DNA from: Geobacter sp. SVR
GTDB taxonomy: Bacteria > Desulfobacterota > Desulfuromonadia > Geobacterales > Pseudopelobacteraceae
DNA length: 64,000 nt
NCBI RefSeq assembly: GCF_016865365.1
Contig: NZ_AP024469.1
Coordinates: 2,696,501 to 2,760,500, forward strand
Direction of reading: 5' to 3'
Each line of letters begins with the position of its first letter. The first letter of the stretch is position 1. Below are positions 8,437-17,503 of this stretch, in pieces. Both the position numbers and the translations under genes were made by a program. The notes below the pieces were generated by a model. It saw only the letters and a list, made by a program, of their open reading frames with translations, was not told the DNA's origin and did no database searches.

Positions 8437-9957
8437 TCAACAAGCATCTTCGTTGTCAAGGTTTTTGTCCATTTTTTCTAACAAGGCTACATTTTCCACA
8501 TGCATCGTCTGGGGAAACATGTCTACCGGCTGGATCTCCCGACAGATATAACCCAATTGGTTCAGTATGTTGAGGTCACGAGCAAGGGTGTTTGGAGAGC
8601 AGGAAACATAGATCAGCTTGGCCGGAGCCAAGGCGGCCACACGCCGCAGCACCTGCTCGTCACATCCTTTACGGGGTGGATTGAGCACTGCCAGGTCGAC
8701 CCGCTCATTGTCCTCGGCGAACTGTTCCAGCAATTCGGCAGCGTCGCCCGCCTCGAAAGTGCAGTTTTGCACGCCGTTCAGACGGGCATTCTTACGGGCA
8801 TCCTCCACGGCAGGCTCGACCACCTCCACGCCGATCACCTTTCGGGCGCCGGTAGCCAGGGACAACGCTATCCCGCCGATGCCGCAGTAGAGATCCAGCA
8901 CGGTCTCGCGCCCGGTCAGAGCGGCCCACTGCCTGACCTTGTCATAGATCAGACAGGCACCGTCCCGGTTCACCTGGAAAAAGGACCGGGGAGACAGCAT
9001 CAGGGTCACGTCGCCAATGGTCTCGGTCAGATGATGCTTCGGCGTGAGGAAACGGTCAGTGGACCCCAGGATCACATTCCCCTCGGAGGTGTTGATGTTC
9101 TGGGCAACCACCTCCACCTCCGGCATCTGTTCCCGCACGAACTTCGACAAGTGATGTATTTCATTGTAGGAGCGTTCGGCGGTGACAAAAATCACCATTG
9201 CCTTCTGTTCCGCTTCCGAGATCCTCACCACCAGGTACCGCAGCACTCCCATCCTGCTGCGCGGATTATAGATCGGTACCTTCATCTTGGTGATGCCGCG
9301 CCTCACCACCTCGATCACCCGGTTTACGAGAGGGTGGTGGATCGGACATTCATTCAGGTCGATCACCTCGTGGGAGGAGCGACGGAAGATCCCGATGCAG
9401 GGTTCGGAATGCTTTCCCGCAATGGCCAGCTTGACGGTGGTGCGATAGTGGATCAGGCGCAGCGGGGAAAGCAGGGGGTGCACGGTGACATCCCCCAGGG
9501 AACGGTACTGCCGAAGCTGGTTGAGAATGAATTGCCGCTTCCATTCGGCCTGATCGCGATACTTCATCGTCACCAGCGGGCAGCCGAGACACTGGGCGCT
9601 CTGGCTGCAGGGGGGGCGTTTGCTCCTCTTGGGGGATGGCACCAGGATCTTCTTGACATGCCCGAAGGCGATCCGTTGCGCCACGTGATCTATGCCGATC
9701 CTGACCGAATCACCGGGCAGGGCGCCGGCGATTCTCAGGGAATGCGTCCCGCCGGATGCAATTCCATAGCCTTCGTCATCGAGACCTGAGATCTCCACCT
9801 CGAGAACGGAACGGCGGGTGAGTTTGGCCTCACGCGTGTCACCGGCACCTTTTCCAGCGGTGTCCCTGTTTCTCTGCACTTCATTCTGTTTTGGGTTCTG
9901 CACGTTTTTTGAAGCTCGCTTCACACATATTCCTTTTTTGTTCTGGTCGGCCATCAT
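8437..9957 (-). CDS. rlmD: 23S rRNA (uracil-5-)-methyltransferase, RlmD/RumA family
   Basis: The 506-residue protein has a Lys/Arg-rich N-terminus (1-48), a TRAM RNA-binding domain (about 50-107), and [4Fe-4S] ligands C117, C123 and C126 plus a later Cys in SEPCIGIF. The Rossmann methyltransferase domain shows VLDLYCGIGGIALSL for SAM and the catalytic Cys in YVSCSPNTLARDL. The family makes m5U in 23S rRNA or tRNA; the exact target position is inferred only. It is about 70 residues longer than E. coli RlmD because of the basic N-terminus. It sits 21 bp behind rdgB, likely in the same transcript. Confidence 0.9.
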   Translation of the reverse strand: MMADQNKKGICVKRASKNVQNPKQNEVQRNRDTAGKGAGDTREAKLTRRSVLEVEISGLDDEGYGIASGGTHSLRIAGALPGDSVRIGIDHVAQRIAFGHVKKILVPSPKRSKRPPCSQSAQCLGCPLVTMKYRDQAEWKRQFILNQLRQYRSLGDVTVHPLLSPLRLIHYRTTVKLAIAGKHSEPCIGIFRRSSHEVIDLNECPIHHPLVNRVIEVVRRGITKMKVPIYNPRSRMGVLRYLVVRISEAEQKAMVIFVTAERSYNEIHHLSKFVREQMPEVEVVAQNINTSEGNVILGSTDRFLTPKHHLTETIGDVTLMLSPRSFFQVNRDGACLIYDKVRQWAALTGRETVLDLYCGIGGIALSLATGARKVIGVEVVEPAVEDARKNARLNGVQNCTFEAGDAAELLEQFAEDNERVDLAVLNPPRKGCDEQVLRRVAALAPAKLIYVSCSPNTLARDLNILNQLGYICREIQPVDMFPQTMHVENVALLEKMDKNLDNEDAC

Positions 9958-9978
9958 GGGCCGGAAAAATCAGCGGAC

Positions 9979-10563
9979 CTACTCCAGATACTCGCGAAAT
10001 TGCCGCAGCGCCTGGCCGCGGTGGCTGATCCGGTTTTTCTCGTCGACCGAAAGCTCCGCCATGGTACGGCCGAAACCGTCTACCAGGAAAAGAGGATCAT
10101 ATCCGAATCCCCCTTCTCCACGTGCTTCAGCAAGTATACACCCCCCTACCCGGCCGTAAAAGACCTTCTCCTCACCTTCGGGGGAAATAAAGGCCAGGGC
10201 GCAGACAAAGGCTGCCTGACGCCGTTCCGGCGACACACCCGCCAGTTCGTGCAGGAGCGTGCGGTTATTGGCGGCGTCATCAGCCCCCTCTCCGGCAAAG
10301 CGAGCCGAATATACACCAGGCCGCCCGTCCAGCGCATCCACAACCAGCCCCGAGTCGTCGGCCAGGGCGGGCAATCCCGTAAACTTCATGGCCTCACGGG
10401 CCTTTTTAAGGGCATTGGCCTCAAAGGTCGCACCATCCTCGACGGTCTCGGGAAATGCTTCGAAATCGGCGGCACAGGTCACCCGTTCCACCAACCCTGC
10501 CAAAAAGGCCTCAATCTCTTTCATCTTTCCGCGATTGCGGGTGGCGATCACCAATTCCTTCAT
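9979..10563 (-). CDS. rdgB: XTP/dITP diphosphatase (Ham1/RdgB)
   Basis: The 194-residue house-cleaning pyrophosphatase starts [20 protein letters not shown] and has the family signatures [21 protein letters not shown] and GFGYDPLF. It hydrolyses dITP and XTP to keep deaminated purines out of nucleic acid. The ATG overlaps the rph stop by 4 bases, a classic rph-rdgB pair. Confidence 0.96.
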   Translation of the reverse strand: MKELVIATRNRGKMKEIEAFLAGLVERVTCAADFEAFPETVEDGATFEANALKKAREAMKFTGLPALADDSGLVVDALDGRPGVYSARFAGEGADDAANNRTLLHELAGVSPERRQAAFVCALAFISPEGEEKVFYGRVGGCILAEARGEGGFGYDPLFLVDGFGRTMAELSVDEKNRISHRGQALRQFREYLE

Positions 10564-11279
10564 CCCTGCAAGGCCTCCTGCTGAAGGGCAAACAACTGGC
10601 TGATGCCCTCCACTGCCAGGCTTCGCATGCCATCCATCTGGTCCAGGGTGAACGGCTCGGCCTCAGCCGTGCCCTGCACCTCGACAAAACGGCCGCTGGA
10701 GGTCATCACGAAATTCATGTCCACCTCAGCCGAGGAATCTTCCTGATAATCGAGATCCAGCAGGGTTTCGCCTCCAACAATGCCGACACTGACAGCAGCA
10801 ACCGCCTCCTTCAGCGGAATCTGTGCCAAGAGTCCTTTGTCCCTGCACGTGGTCAGAGCATCCACCAGGGCCACGTAGGCGCCGGTGATGGATGCCGTTC
10901 TGGTACCGCCATCGGCCTGGATCACGTCGCAATCGATGTAAATGCTGCGCTCCCCCAGGGCAGCCAGATCGGTGACCGCCCGCAGGGAGCGGCCTATCAG
11001 GCGCTGAATCTCCAGGGTGCGGCCGGTCTGCTTCCCTTTGGCAGCCTCACGGGCCGAGCGGGTGTGGGTGGCACGGGGCAGCATGGCATACTCCGCCGTT
11101 ACCCAGCCGGTACCTTTGCCTTTCAGAAAGGGGGGTACCGATTCTTCCACCGAAGCGGTACAGATTACCTTTGTCCCGCCAAATTCCACCAGAACGGACC
11201 CTTCGGCATGCTTCGTGAAACGCCTTGTAATAGCCACCTGGCGCAGCGTGTGCGCCCCCCTGCCTTCGTTTCGTGCCAT
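10560..11279 (-). CDS. rph: Ribonuclease PH
   Basis: The 239-residue phosphorolytic 3'-5' exoribonuclease trims tRNA 3' ends. Its N-terminal RPT-R sequence ([20 protein letters not shown]), [16 protein letters not shown] and [22 protein letters not shown] segments are all present, and the length is normal. It is the first gene of rph-rdgB-rlmD and starts downstream of the terminator at 11349-11379. Confidence 0.97.
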   Translation of the reverse strand: MARNEGRGAHTLRQVAITRRFTKHAEGSVLVEFGGTKVICTASVEESVPPFLKGKGTGWVTAEYAMLPRATHTRSAREAAKGKQTGRTLEIQRLIGRSLRAVTDLAALGERSIYIDCDVIQADGGTRTASITGAYVALVDALTTCRDKGLLAQIPLKEAVAAVSVGIVGGETLLDLDYQEDSSAEVDMNFVMTSSGRFVEVQGTAEAEPFTLDQMDGMRSLAVEGISQLFALQQEALQG

Positions 11280-11348
11280 ACCTGCTCCCGTCTGCGAAAT
11301 CGAATGAAACGAAGGTGTTCTTATACGTTCGCCTTGATCGTGTCAAAC

Positions 11349-11379
11349 AAAAAAGGGAAACCCCCAGCGGGTTTCCCTT
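11349..11379 (-). terminator. Terminator behind the zinc-ribbon gene
   Basis: On the minus strand the stem AAGGGAAACCC/GGGTTTCCCTT (11 bp, 5-nt loop) is followed by six T. It lies 29 bp past the stop of the small gene at 11408-11563 and separates it from rph. Confidence 0.9.
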
Positions 11380-11407
11380 GTGTGCAGATGTCGTTATGTC
11401 CCGACGA

Positions 11408-11563
11408 TCAGCCGAGGTGAGTGTTGTTACTGCGAGCCCTGTTCACCAGAATGGTCGAGTCGAGCAATTCTCCGCAGCTGGTGCATTTCCAGGCGTCGAA
11501 TGAGCGAACGAAATCGTAGTATTTCTCAGCGAACATGCGACCTTTGCAACGTGGACACTGCAT
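11408..11563 (-). CDS. Small zinc-ribbon protein of unknown function
   Basis: The 51-residue protein has CPRCKGRM near the N-terminus and CTSCGE about 25 residues later, so it can form one treble-clef or zinc-ribbon site. I chose the ATG at 11563 because GGGGAGG lies 5 nt ahead of it; a longer frame to 11590 lacks this. It has its own terminator and appears monocistronic. No function can be assigned. Similar tiny ribbon proteins may bind RNA or transcription complexes, but that is a guess. Confidence 0.75.
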   Translation of the reverse strand: MQCPRCKGRMFAEKYYDFVRSFDAWKCTSCGELLDSTILVNRARSNNTHLG

Positions 11564-11695
11564 ACCAACCTCCCCTTGATGTAATTGCATGTGGTGTCAT
11601 CGGTACCAAGGGGTATTTCAGCAAATGTGCCAAAAGAGCCGAAAAAAACATTACTACCGGCGCTTGCCGGAATCATTGAACGTAAATCCGGGCAT

Positions 11696-12289
11696 TTAAA
11701 AGAATTTTTTTAAAACAGAATATTTTCTTTCACCGATTCCCTCCACCTTCAGCAGATCATCTACCGTCATCAAACCGCCATTCCATTGACGGTAAAGCAC
11801 GATCCTCTGTGCCAGTGCCGGGCCAATGCCGGGTAACTTGTCGAAATCCCGGATCTCCATCCGATTGATGTCCAGCGGGATGCCCAGCACCATCCTTTGG
11901 GAGGCAGGAATCGGGCGAACCGCGATATCGGCGGCTTTGGAGCCACGGCGGAAGGTCAATCGGATTTCATCTCCGGCGGCAATCGCTCGGCGTTCGACAC
12001 CGGATGGGAAACAGGCGGCAATGGGGCTCACGGGAAGCGCCAATCCAATGACGGTACTCGTCATTGGATTGGCGGGTAGTTCGTAAATGCCCTGATGATG
12101 GACATCGCCACGTATGCTCACCAGGGGCGATGATGATATGAAAAAAGCCGCAGGAGCGGGGTTCAACCCGCTCGTACGGCTTCTAACGACGATCGGCACG
12201 AGTGCCAGAAGGGACAGCAGAACAACAACCAGGCGTCGATATGCTTCGCTGTTCAGGTACGAGGTATGCCCCGCAGCCTGCCCGCGCAC
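11696..12289 (-). CDS. ComEA-like helix-hairpin-helix protein
   Basis: The 197-residue protein has an N-terminal membrane anchor (about 20-37, LVVVLLSLLALVPIVV), then an extracytoplasmic SLBB-like region, and a C-terminal ComEA helix-hairpin-helix (FDKLPGIGPALAQRI and LLKVEGIGERKYSVLKKFF). ComEA proteins bind incoming DNA during natural transformation. The start is GTG with GAGGG ahead of it, inside the last codons of cimA, only 1 bp after the cimA stop. An exact 16-bp inverted repeat lies inside the coding sequence (12038-12074). No other competence gene is near. Confidence 0.85.
   Translation of the reverse strand: MRGQAAGHTSYLNSEAYRRLVVVLLSLLALVPIVVRSRTSGLNPAPAAFFISSSPLVSIRGDVHHQGIYELPANPMTSTVIGLALPVSPIAACFPSGVERRAIAAGDEIRLTFRRGSKAADIAVRPIPASQRMVLGIPLDINRMEIRDFDKLPGIGPALAQRIVLYRQWNGGLMTVDDLLKVEGIGERKYSVLKKFF
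12038..12074. repeat. Perfect 16-bp inverted repeat inside the comEA-like gene
   Basis: CGCCAATCCAATGACG (12038-12053) is repeated in inverse at 12059-12074 around a 5-nt loop. As RNA it would be an unusually stable hairpin within the coding region between the SLBB-like part and the next segment. Confidence 0.9.
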
Positions 12290-12290
12290 A

Positions 12291-13859
12291 TCATCCCTCG
12301 GATTTGTGCAGTTTATAGTCGATACTGTCGATCAAGGCTTGGTAGGAAGCATCGATAACATTGTCGGAAACACCCACGGTGCCCCAACGCTGGGTCTTGT
12401 CGCCCGACTCGATCAATACGCGGATGGACGAAGCGGTACCCTGGCCGGCAGGCAGGACACGCACCTTGTAATCCAGCAGCTTGACCTCCTTCAGTTTCGG
12501 GTAGAACTTCTCCAGCGCCTTGCGGATGGCGTTGTCGAGAGCATTGACCGGCCCGCTTCCCTCGGCCGCGGTGTGCTCGACCTTGCCCCCTACCCTGACC
12601 TTGATGGTGGCCTCGGCCATCGGCTTGTGGCTATCACCCTGCTTTTCATCAATTACCCTGAAGCCGAGAATATGGAAGTAATTCTTGTGAGTTCCAAGTG
12701 CTTTCTTCATCAAAAGCTCAAAGGAGGCCTCGGCACCTTCGAACTGATACCCGCGGTTTTCCATGTCCTTGATGTTGTCCAGAATTTCCAGGGTAACCGG
12801 GTCCTTGCTGTCGAGGTTGAGATTGAATTCCTCGGCCTTGGCCAGAATATTGGAGCGGCCGGAGAGATCGGAGACCAGTACCCGGGTACAGTTGCCGACC
12901 AGTTCCGGGCGCATGTGCTCGTAGGTTTCAGGGTGGCGCTGAATGGCGCTGACATGCACGCCCCCCTTATGGGCGAAGGCCGAGTTGCCCACATAGGCCT
13001 GGTGCTTGTTGGGGGAAATATTGGCCAGCTCGTAGACAAAGCGCGACACATCGCGCAGATGGCGCATCTGCTCGTCGGAGATGCAGGTTTTGTTCATCTT
13101 GACCTTGAGGGCCGGAATGATCGAGCACAAGTTGGCATTGCCGCACCGCTCGCCAAAACCGTTGATGGTTCCCTGGACCTGGACGATGCCCTGCTCCACC
13201 GCAATCATCGAGTTTGCCACGGCGCAATCGCCGTCATTGTGGGTATGAATGCCGAGCGGCGTCTTGATCTGCTTCCTGACCGCCTTGATGATTTCGGCCA
13301 CTTCGAAGGGCATGGTGCCGCCATTCGTATCGCACAGGATGATGCAGTCCGCCTTGGCCTCTTCGGCAGCCTTGAGCGTTTTGATGGCATACTCGGGATT
13401 GGCCTTGTAACCGTCGAAGAAATGCTCCGCATCGTAAAACACTTCAGGCGCATTCCTCTTGAGATACTCGAGCGAGTCGTAGATCAGCTCCAGATTCTCC
13501 TCGAGCGGGATGCGCAGCGCCTCGCGCACGTGAAAGTCCCAGGTCTTGCCGAAAATCGTGATCGCATCCGGCTCGGCCGCCACCAGCGTCCTGATGTTGT
13601 TGTCCTTTTCAGGAGTAACCTTGGCCCGGCGGGTCGAACCGAAGGCAGCGATCTTTGCCTGGGAAAGCTTCTCTTTTTTGATGTCCTTGAAAAACGCCAC
13701 ATCCTTGGGATTGCTTCCCGGCCAGCCCCCCTCGATATAGTGCACGCCCAGTTCGTCCAGCCGATGGGCGATACGGATCTTATCCTCCAGCAGGAACGAG
13801 ATATCCTCCGCCTGGGTACCGTCACGCAGGGTTGTGTCATACAGTTTAACAAGGCTCAT
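12291..13859 (-). CDS. cimA: Citramalate synthase
   Basis: The 522-residue DRE-TIM (HMGL-like) enzyme condenses pyruvate with acetyl-CoA to (R)-citramalate, the threonine-independent entry to isoleucine used by Geobacter. [17 protein letters not shown] carries the metal/substrate Arg-Asp pair, [15 protein letters not shown] the metal HxH, and residues about 400-520 form the LeuA-type allosteric dimerisation domain. The DTTLRDGTQ(A/G)E variant and the length of about 520 residues distinguish it from 2-isopropylmalate synthase. It is read away from the MATE gene across a 205-bp divergent region that must hold both promoters. It is coupled to the comEA-like gene downstream. Confidence 0.93.
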   Translation of the reverse strand: MSLVKLYDTTLRDGTQAEDISFLLEDKIRIAHRLDELGVHYIEGGWPGSNPKDVAFFKDIKKEKLSQAKIAAFGSTRRAKVTPEKDNNIRTLVAAEPDAITIFGKTWDFHVREALRIPLEENLELIYDSLEYLKRNAPEVFYDAEHFFDGYKANPEYAIKTLKAAEEAKADCIILCDTNGGTMPFEVAEIIKAVRKQIKTPLGIHTHNDGDCAVANSMIAVEQGIVQVQGTINGFGERCGNANLCSIIPALKVKMNKTCISDEQMRHLRDVSRFVYELANISPNKHQAYVGNSAFAHKGGVHVSAIQRHPETYEHMRPELVGNCTRVLVSDLSGRSNILAKAEEFNLNLDSKDPVTLEILDNIKDMENRGYQFEGAEASFELLMKKALGTHKNYFHILGFRVIDEKQGDSHKPMAEATIKVRVGGKVEHTAAEGSGPVNALDNAIRKALEKFYPKLKEVKLLDYKVRVLPAGQGTASSIRVLIESGDKTQRWGTVGVSDNVIDASYQALIDSIDYKLHKSEG

Positions 13860-14064
13860 CGATACCTCCCGTACATGCTCTGATGCTTGATGGTAAAAGT
13901 TTTAAACTTGTAAACGTTTTCAAGGCAATTTTCAACAAAAACAGTGCGGCAGACGCCTTTGGCAGGCCTCGGCTTCGGGATGGGAAAATTTGCTGCCCTC
14001 ACCGGGCCGTTTTTAGTATATAGTTGCCGACGCACTTCGGGTCCTGCCCATCAGACAAGCGATC

Positions 14065-15426
14065 ATGAACAATTTTTCCGAGCTCACAACCGATCCCATC
14101 CCGGTCCTGATCCGGCGTCTGGCCATACCGGCCGGAACCGGTTTTTTTTTCAACACCATGTTCAATGTGGTGGATATCTGGTATGGCGGCCGCCTGTCCA
14201 CGACCGCCCTGGCAGCCATGTCGCTCTCCTTTCCGGTGTTCTTCATCCTGCTGTCCATCGGCGCAGGGGTGTCGACCGGAACCACCGCCCTGATCGGCCA
14301 TGCCCTGGGGCGCAACGACCATGAGACGGCGCGCATCTACATCCTCCAGGCGCTTTCGTTTGCCCTGTTGAATGCGCTGTTCCTGACGGCGCTGGGCATC
14401 TCCTTTTCGCCGGAGATATTCATGTTCATGGGCGCTCGGGAGGAATACCTGGCACTGGCCCTGAGCTACATCGACGTGGTCTTTGCCGGAGCCCCCTTTT
14501 TCATGCTCAACTTCGTGATGAGCGCCATCCTCAATGCACACGGCAATACCGCCACCTACCGCAATTTTCTGATCTGCGGTTTTCTGCTCAATCTGCTTCT
14601 CGACCCGTGGTTCATGTACGGCGGCTTCGGCCTGCCGGCTTTAGGACTGCCCGGCGTGGCCCTGTCTACCGTTGCGATCCAGTGTCTCGGCAACTTCTAC
14701 CTCTTCAACCGGCTCTCCCGTACCGAGGCGATACCGAGCTTCACACTGCGGGAACTGCGTCCGCAGTGGAACTACTACCGCAACCTGTTCGGGCAGGGGT
14801 TTCCGGCTGCCATGAACATGATGACCGTCACCCTGGGCATCTTCATCATCACCTGGTTTGTCGGAAGATACGGACAGGAGGCGGTGGCAGCATACGGCAT
14901 CGGTACCCGCATCGAGCAGATCGCCCTGCTGCCGGTAATGGGGCTCAATATTTCCACCCTGGCCCTGACCGCCCAGAACTTCGGAGCCGGTCAGATCGGG
15001 CGCGTCCGGCAGGTACTGGTTCTTTCGCTTCGTTACGGCTTCGTGCTGGCCCTGAGCGGAACCGCTGCAGCCCTGATTTTCACCGGCGAGCTGATGCGGC
15101 TGTTCAGCAGCGATGAAAAGGTGGTGGCCATCGGCATCAGGTTCCTGCGCGTCGAAGCCTGGGTATTTCCCGCCTATGTGCTGCTCTACATCTGCGTGGC
15201 CGCCATGCAGGGCATCCAGCGCCCCTCCCTGGCCCTGTGGATCGGCCTGTATCGCCAGATTGCCGCTCCCGCCGCCGCTTTCCCCCTGTTGACCGTGTCC
15301 GTCGGAATGGGCATCATCGGCATATGGTGGGGCATCTTCAGCGTGACCTGGTCGGCGGCGCTGTTCGTTGTCTTTTATGTCACCCGGGTTTTGAAAATGT
15401 TGGAAAAGGAAATCGTACCCCCATGA
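14065..15426 (+). CDS. MATE-family efflux transporter
   Basis: The 453-residue membrane protein has two six-helix MatE domains, typical of Na+- or H+-driven multidrug exporters. The sequence has MFNVVDIWYGGRLSTTALAA near the start and the repeated G-x-G-T-R-x-E-Q loop in the second half (YGIGTRIEQIALLP). The substrate is unknown. The stop overlaps the mtaB start (ATGA), so the two are translationally coupled although functionally unrelated. Confidence 0.92.
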   Translation: MNNFSELTTDPIPVLIRRLAIPAGTGFFFNTMFNVVDIWYGGRLSTTALAAMSLSFPVFFILLSIGAGVSTGTTALIGHALGRNDHETARIYILQALSFALLNALFLTALGISFSPEIFMFMGAREEYLALALSYIDVVFAGAPFFMLNFVMSAILNAHGNTATYRNFLICGFLLNLLLDPWFMYGGFGLPALGLPGVALSTVAIQCLGNFYLFNRLSRTEAIPSFTLRELRPQWNYYRNLFGQGFPAAMNMMTVTLGIFIITWFVGRYGQEAVAAYGIGTRIEQIALLPVMGLNISTLALTAQNFGAGQIGRVRQVLVLSLRYGFVLALSGTAAALIFTGELMRLFSSDEKVVAIGIRFLRVEAWVFPAYVLLYICVAAMQGIQRPSLALWIGLYRQIAAPAAAFPLLTVSVGMGIIGIWWGIFSVTWSAALFVVFYVTRVLKMLEKEIVPP

Positions 15427-16709
15427 AAACCGTTGCCATTGCCACACTGGGATGCAAAACCAACCAGTTCGAATCAGCCGCCATTACTGAACAGTTCGGA
15501 CGTGCCGGCTATACCGTCGTCCCTTTCACCGAACCGGCCGATATTTACGTGATCAATTCCTGTACCGTCACCGCCCGGACAGACAGCGAAACCCGCCGCA
15601 TGATCCGTCGGGCCCGTCGCCTGAACCCGCAGGCGCGTATCGTTGCCACCGGCTGCTATGCCCAGGTGTCACCGGAGGAGCTTTCGCGCATGCCGGAGGT
15701 TGACGTGGTGCTCGGCAACCTGGAAAAGCTCGATACCACGCTCCTGGCGGAAGCCCCGCAGGACCGGGTCGCCGATACCGGCGCTGAAACGACCTTTTCC
15801 CCCCTCAAGCTCACCAGTTTCGCGGAGCACACCAGGGCCTTCCTGCAGGTCCAGAACGGCTGCAATACCTTCTGCGCCTACTGCATCGTGCCCTTTGCCC
15901 GCGGCAGAAGCCGCAGCGTTTCGGGCGCAGAGGTGCTGGACGGCATCCGGGGACTGGTGGATCAGGGCTTTCGCGAAGTGGTGCTGACCGGCATCCACCT
16001 GGGGGGATACGGTCTTGACCTGTCACCGGCTGACTCCTTGGAAGGGCTGGTGCGCCGCATTCTGAACGAGACGGAATTGCAGCGTCTGCGAATCGGTTCC
16101 ATTGATCCCAACGAGATCAGCGACAGCCTGCTGGAGCTGTGCGCCGGCTCATCCCGGATCTGCCATCACTTCCACATCCCGCTCCAAAGCGGCAGCGACA
16201 GCGTGCTGGGGCGCATGGGGCGCCCCTACGGCACGGCCGCCTTCACCGCCCTGCTGGAACGGGTCGTGGCCGCCATGCCGGACGCCTTCATCGGCACCGA
16301 CATCATTGCCGGATTCCCCGGCGAAGACGAAGAGGAGTTCCAAAGCACCTGCCGTCTGATAGAATTGCTGCCGCTGGCCGATCTGCATGTGTTTCCCTAC
16401 TCCCGGCGCCCCCGGACCAGGGCGGCCGACATGCCGGACCAGGTCCCTCCGGCGCTCATCAAGGAACGTGCCGCCCGGCTACGAGCCATTGCCGGCCGCA
16501 AACACGAGCAGTTCCTGCAACGCGCCGTCGGTGGTGAACTGCAGGTGCTGGTGCAGCACCATGAATCTGCTACGGGTATGGTCAGGGGGGTTTCCCGGAA
16601 TTACATCCAGGCGGAATTTCAGGGATCGTCAGCGGATATCAACTGTGAGCGGCGGGTATTGGTGACGGGCATCGAACAGGGGCAGGCGGTTTGTCACCCG
16701 ATGGAATAA
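15423..16709 (+). CDS. mtaB: tRNA t6A37 methylthiotransferase MtaB
   Basis: The 428-residue radical-SAM enzyme adds a methylthio group to t6A37 in tRNAs reading ANN codons, giving ms2t6A. The N-terminal UPF0004 domain binds an auxiliary [4Fe-4S] through C11 (TLGCKTNQFE), the Cys in INSCTV and the Cys in ATGCYAQ. The radical-SAM motif is CNTFCAYC, and a TRAM-like C-terminus follows. The MtaB subtype is supported by GCKTNQ and CNTFCAYCIVPFARGRSRS. The ATG at 15423 overlaps the MATE stop; an upstream extension of the frame to 15237 lies wholly within that gene and is rejected. Confidence 0.92.
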   Translation: MKTVAIATLGCKTNQFESAAITEQFGRAGYTVVPFTEPADIYVINSCTVTARTDSETRRMIRRARRLNPQARIVATGCYAQVSPEELSRMPEVDVVLGNLEKLDTTLLAEAPQDRVADTGAETTFSPLKLTSFAEHTRAFLQVQNGCNTFCAYCIVPFARGRSRSVSGAEVLDGIRGLVDQGFREVVLTGIHLGGYGLDLSPADSLEGLVRRILNETELQRLRIGSIDPNEISDSLLELCAGSSRICHHFHIPLQSGSDSVLGRMGRPYGTAAFTALLERVVAAMPDAFIGTDIIAGFPGEDEEEFQSTCRLIELLPLADLHVFPYSRRPRTRAADMPDQVPPALIKERAARLRAIAGRKHEQFLQRAVGGELQVLVQHHESATGMVRGVSRNYIQAEFQGSSADINCERRVLVTGIEQGQAVCHPME

Positions 16710-16728
16710 GCTTTGAAAACATTATTTC

Positions 16729-16839
16729 ACCACAGAGATCACAGAGGAAAAACAAACAAATCTGGTTATTGATTGTCGGTGACGTTGGTAAACCTGCATT
16801 AGCTTGATTTCTCTCTGTAAACTCTGTGTTCTCTGTGGC
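16729..16839. repeat. Palindromic intergenic element, copy 2 (CACAGAG type)
   Basis: The left end reads ACCACAGAGATCACAGAGG and the right end ACTCTGTGTTCTCTGTGGC, giving long inverted ends around an AT-rich core. It lies between the convergent mtaB and UPF0047 genes. See copies at 3848-3933 and 52031-52146. Confidence 0.8.
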
Positions 16840-16864
16840 AAATGTTTTTTTATGTTCGGGCAAT

Positions 16865-17281
16865 TCATTCCCCGATGATCTTCAGCAGCACCCGTTTGCG
16901 GCGTTTACCGTCGAACTCCCCGTAGAAGATCTGCTCCCATGGTCCCAGATCGAGCTTGCCGCCGGTCACGGCCACGACCACTTCGCGTCCCATGATGGTC
17001 CGCTTGAGATGCGCATCGGCGTTGTCCTCGTAACTGTTGTGCCGGTAGCGCGAGTAGGGTTTCTCCGGAGCCAGCCCCTCCAGCCAGACCTCGAAATCCT
17101 GGTGCAATCCCGCTTCATCGTCGTTGATGAAGACGCTGGCGGTGATGTGCATGGCATTGCACAAGAGCAACCCTTCACGAATGCCGCTCTCGCGCAGATG
17201 CTCCTCCACCGTGGGAGTGATGTTGATCAATTCCCGGCGCTGCCGCGTTTCAAACCATAGTTCCTTGCGAAAAGACTTCAC
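16865..17281 (-). CDS. YjbQ/UPF0047 family protein
   Basis: The 138-residue protein starts (GTG, after GGGAGG) with [20 protein letters not shown]. It contains the family motifs [16 protein letters not shown] and [18 protein letters not shown]. The family has been linked to a weak thiamine-phosphate synthase activity; its physiological role is unsettled. I place the start at 17281 rather than at further upstream codons because it has the ribosome site and the usual length. The 222 bases between this gene and the ubiD-like stop hold only a weak inverted repeat near 17476-17498. Confidence 0.88.
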   Translation of the reverse strand: MKSFRKELWFETRQRRELINITPTVEEHLRESGIREGLLLCNAMHITASVFINDDEAGLHQDFEVWLEGLAPEKPYSRYRHNSYEDNADAHLKRTIMGREVVVAVTGGKLDLGPWEQIFYGEFDGKRRKRVLLKIIGE

Positions 17282-17503
17282 GATTCCTCCCGAAACCCGG
17301 ATCCGCACCATCTCCCTGCCGGAACGCCTGAAAGGCCTCTGCCTTTGCAGTTTCGCGGCATTGAGCGTTTCGGCGGAGGGCCAGCGGACTATACTATCGC
17401 CACAGCCCGGCGACGTTCGGGCCCCGGCTTCTTTCAGACACTCCGGCAGTCCGGCGGCGCGGACCCAGGTTTGCACTGTTCACAGAGTTTATACAGTGTA
17501 GGT

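Noticed and set aside
12114-13883. 589-codon open frame antisense to cimA
   Set aside because: Shadow frame; cimA has full motifs and normal length.
17476-17498. CACTGT...ACAGTG inverted repeat behind the UbiD-like gene
   Set aside because: Only 6-bp arms and no T tract; could arise by chance.
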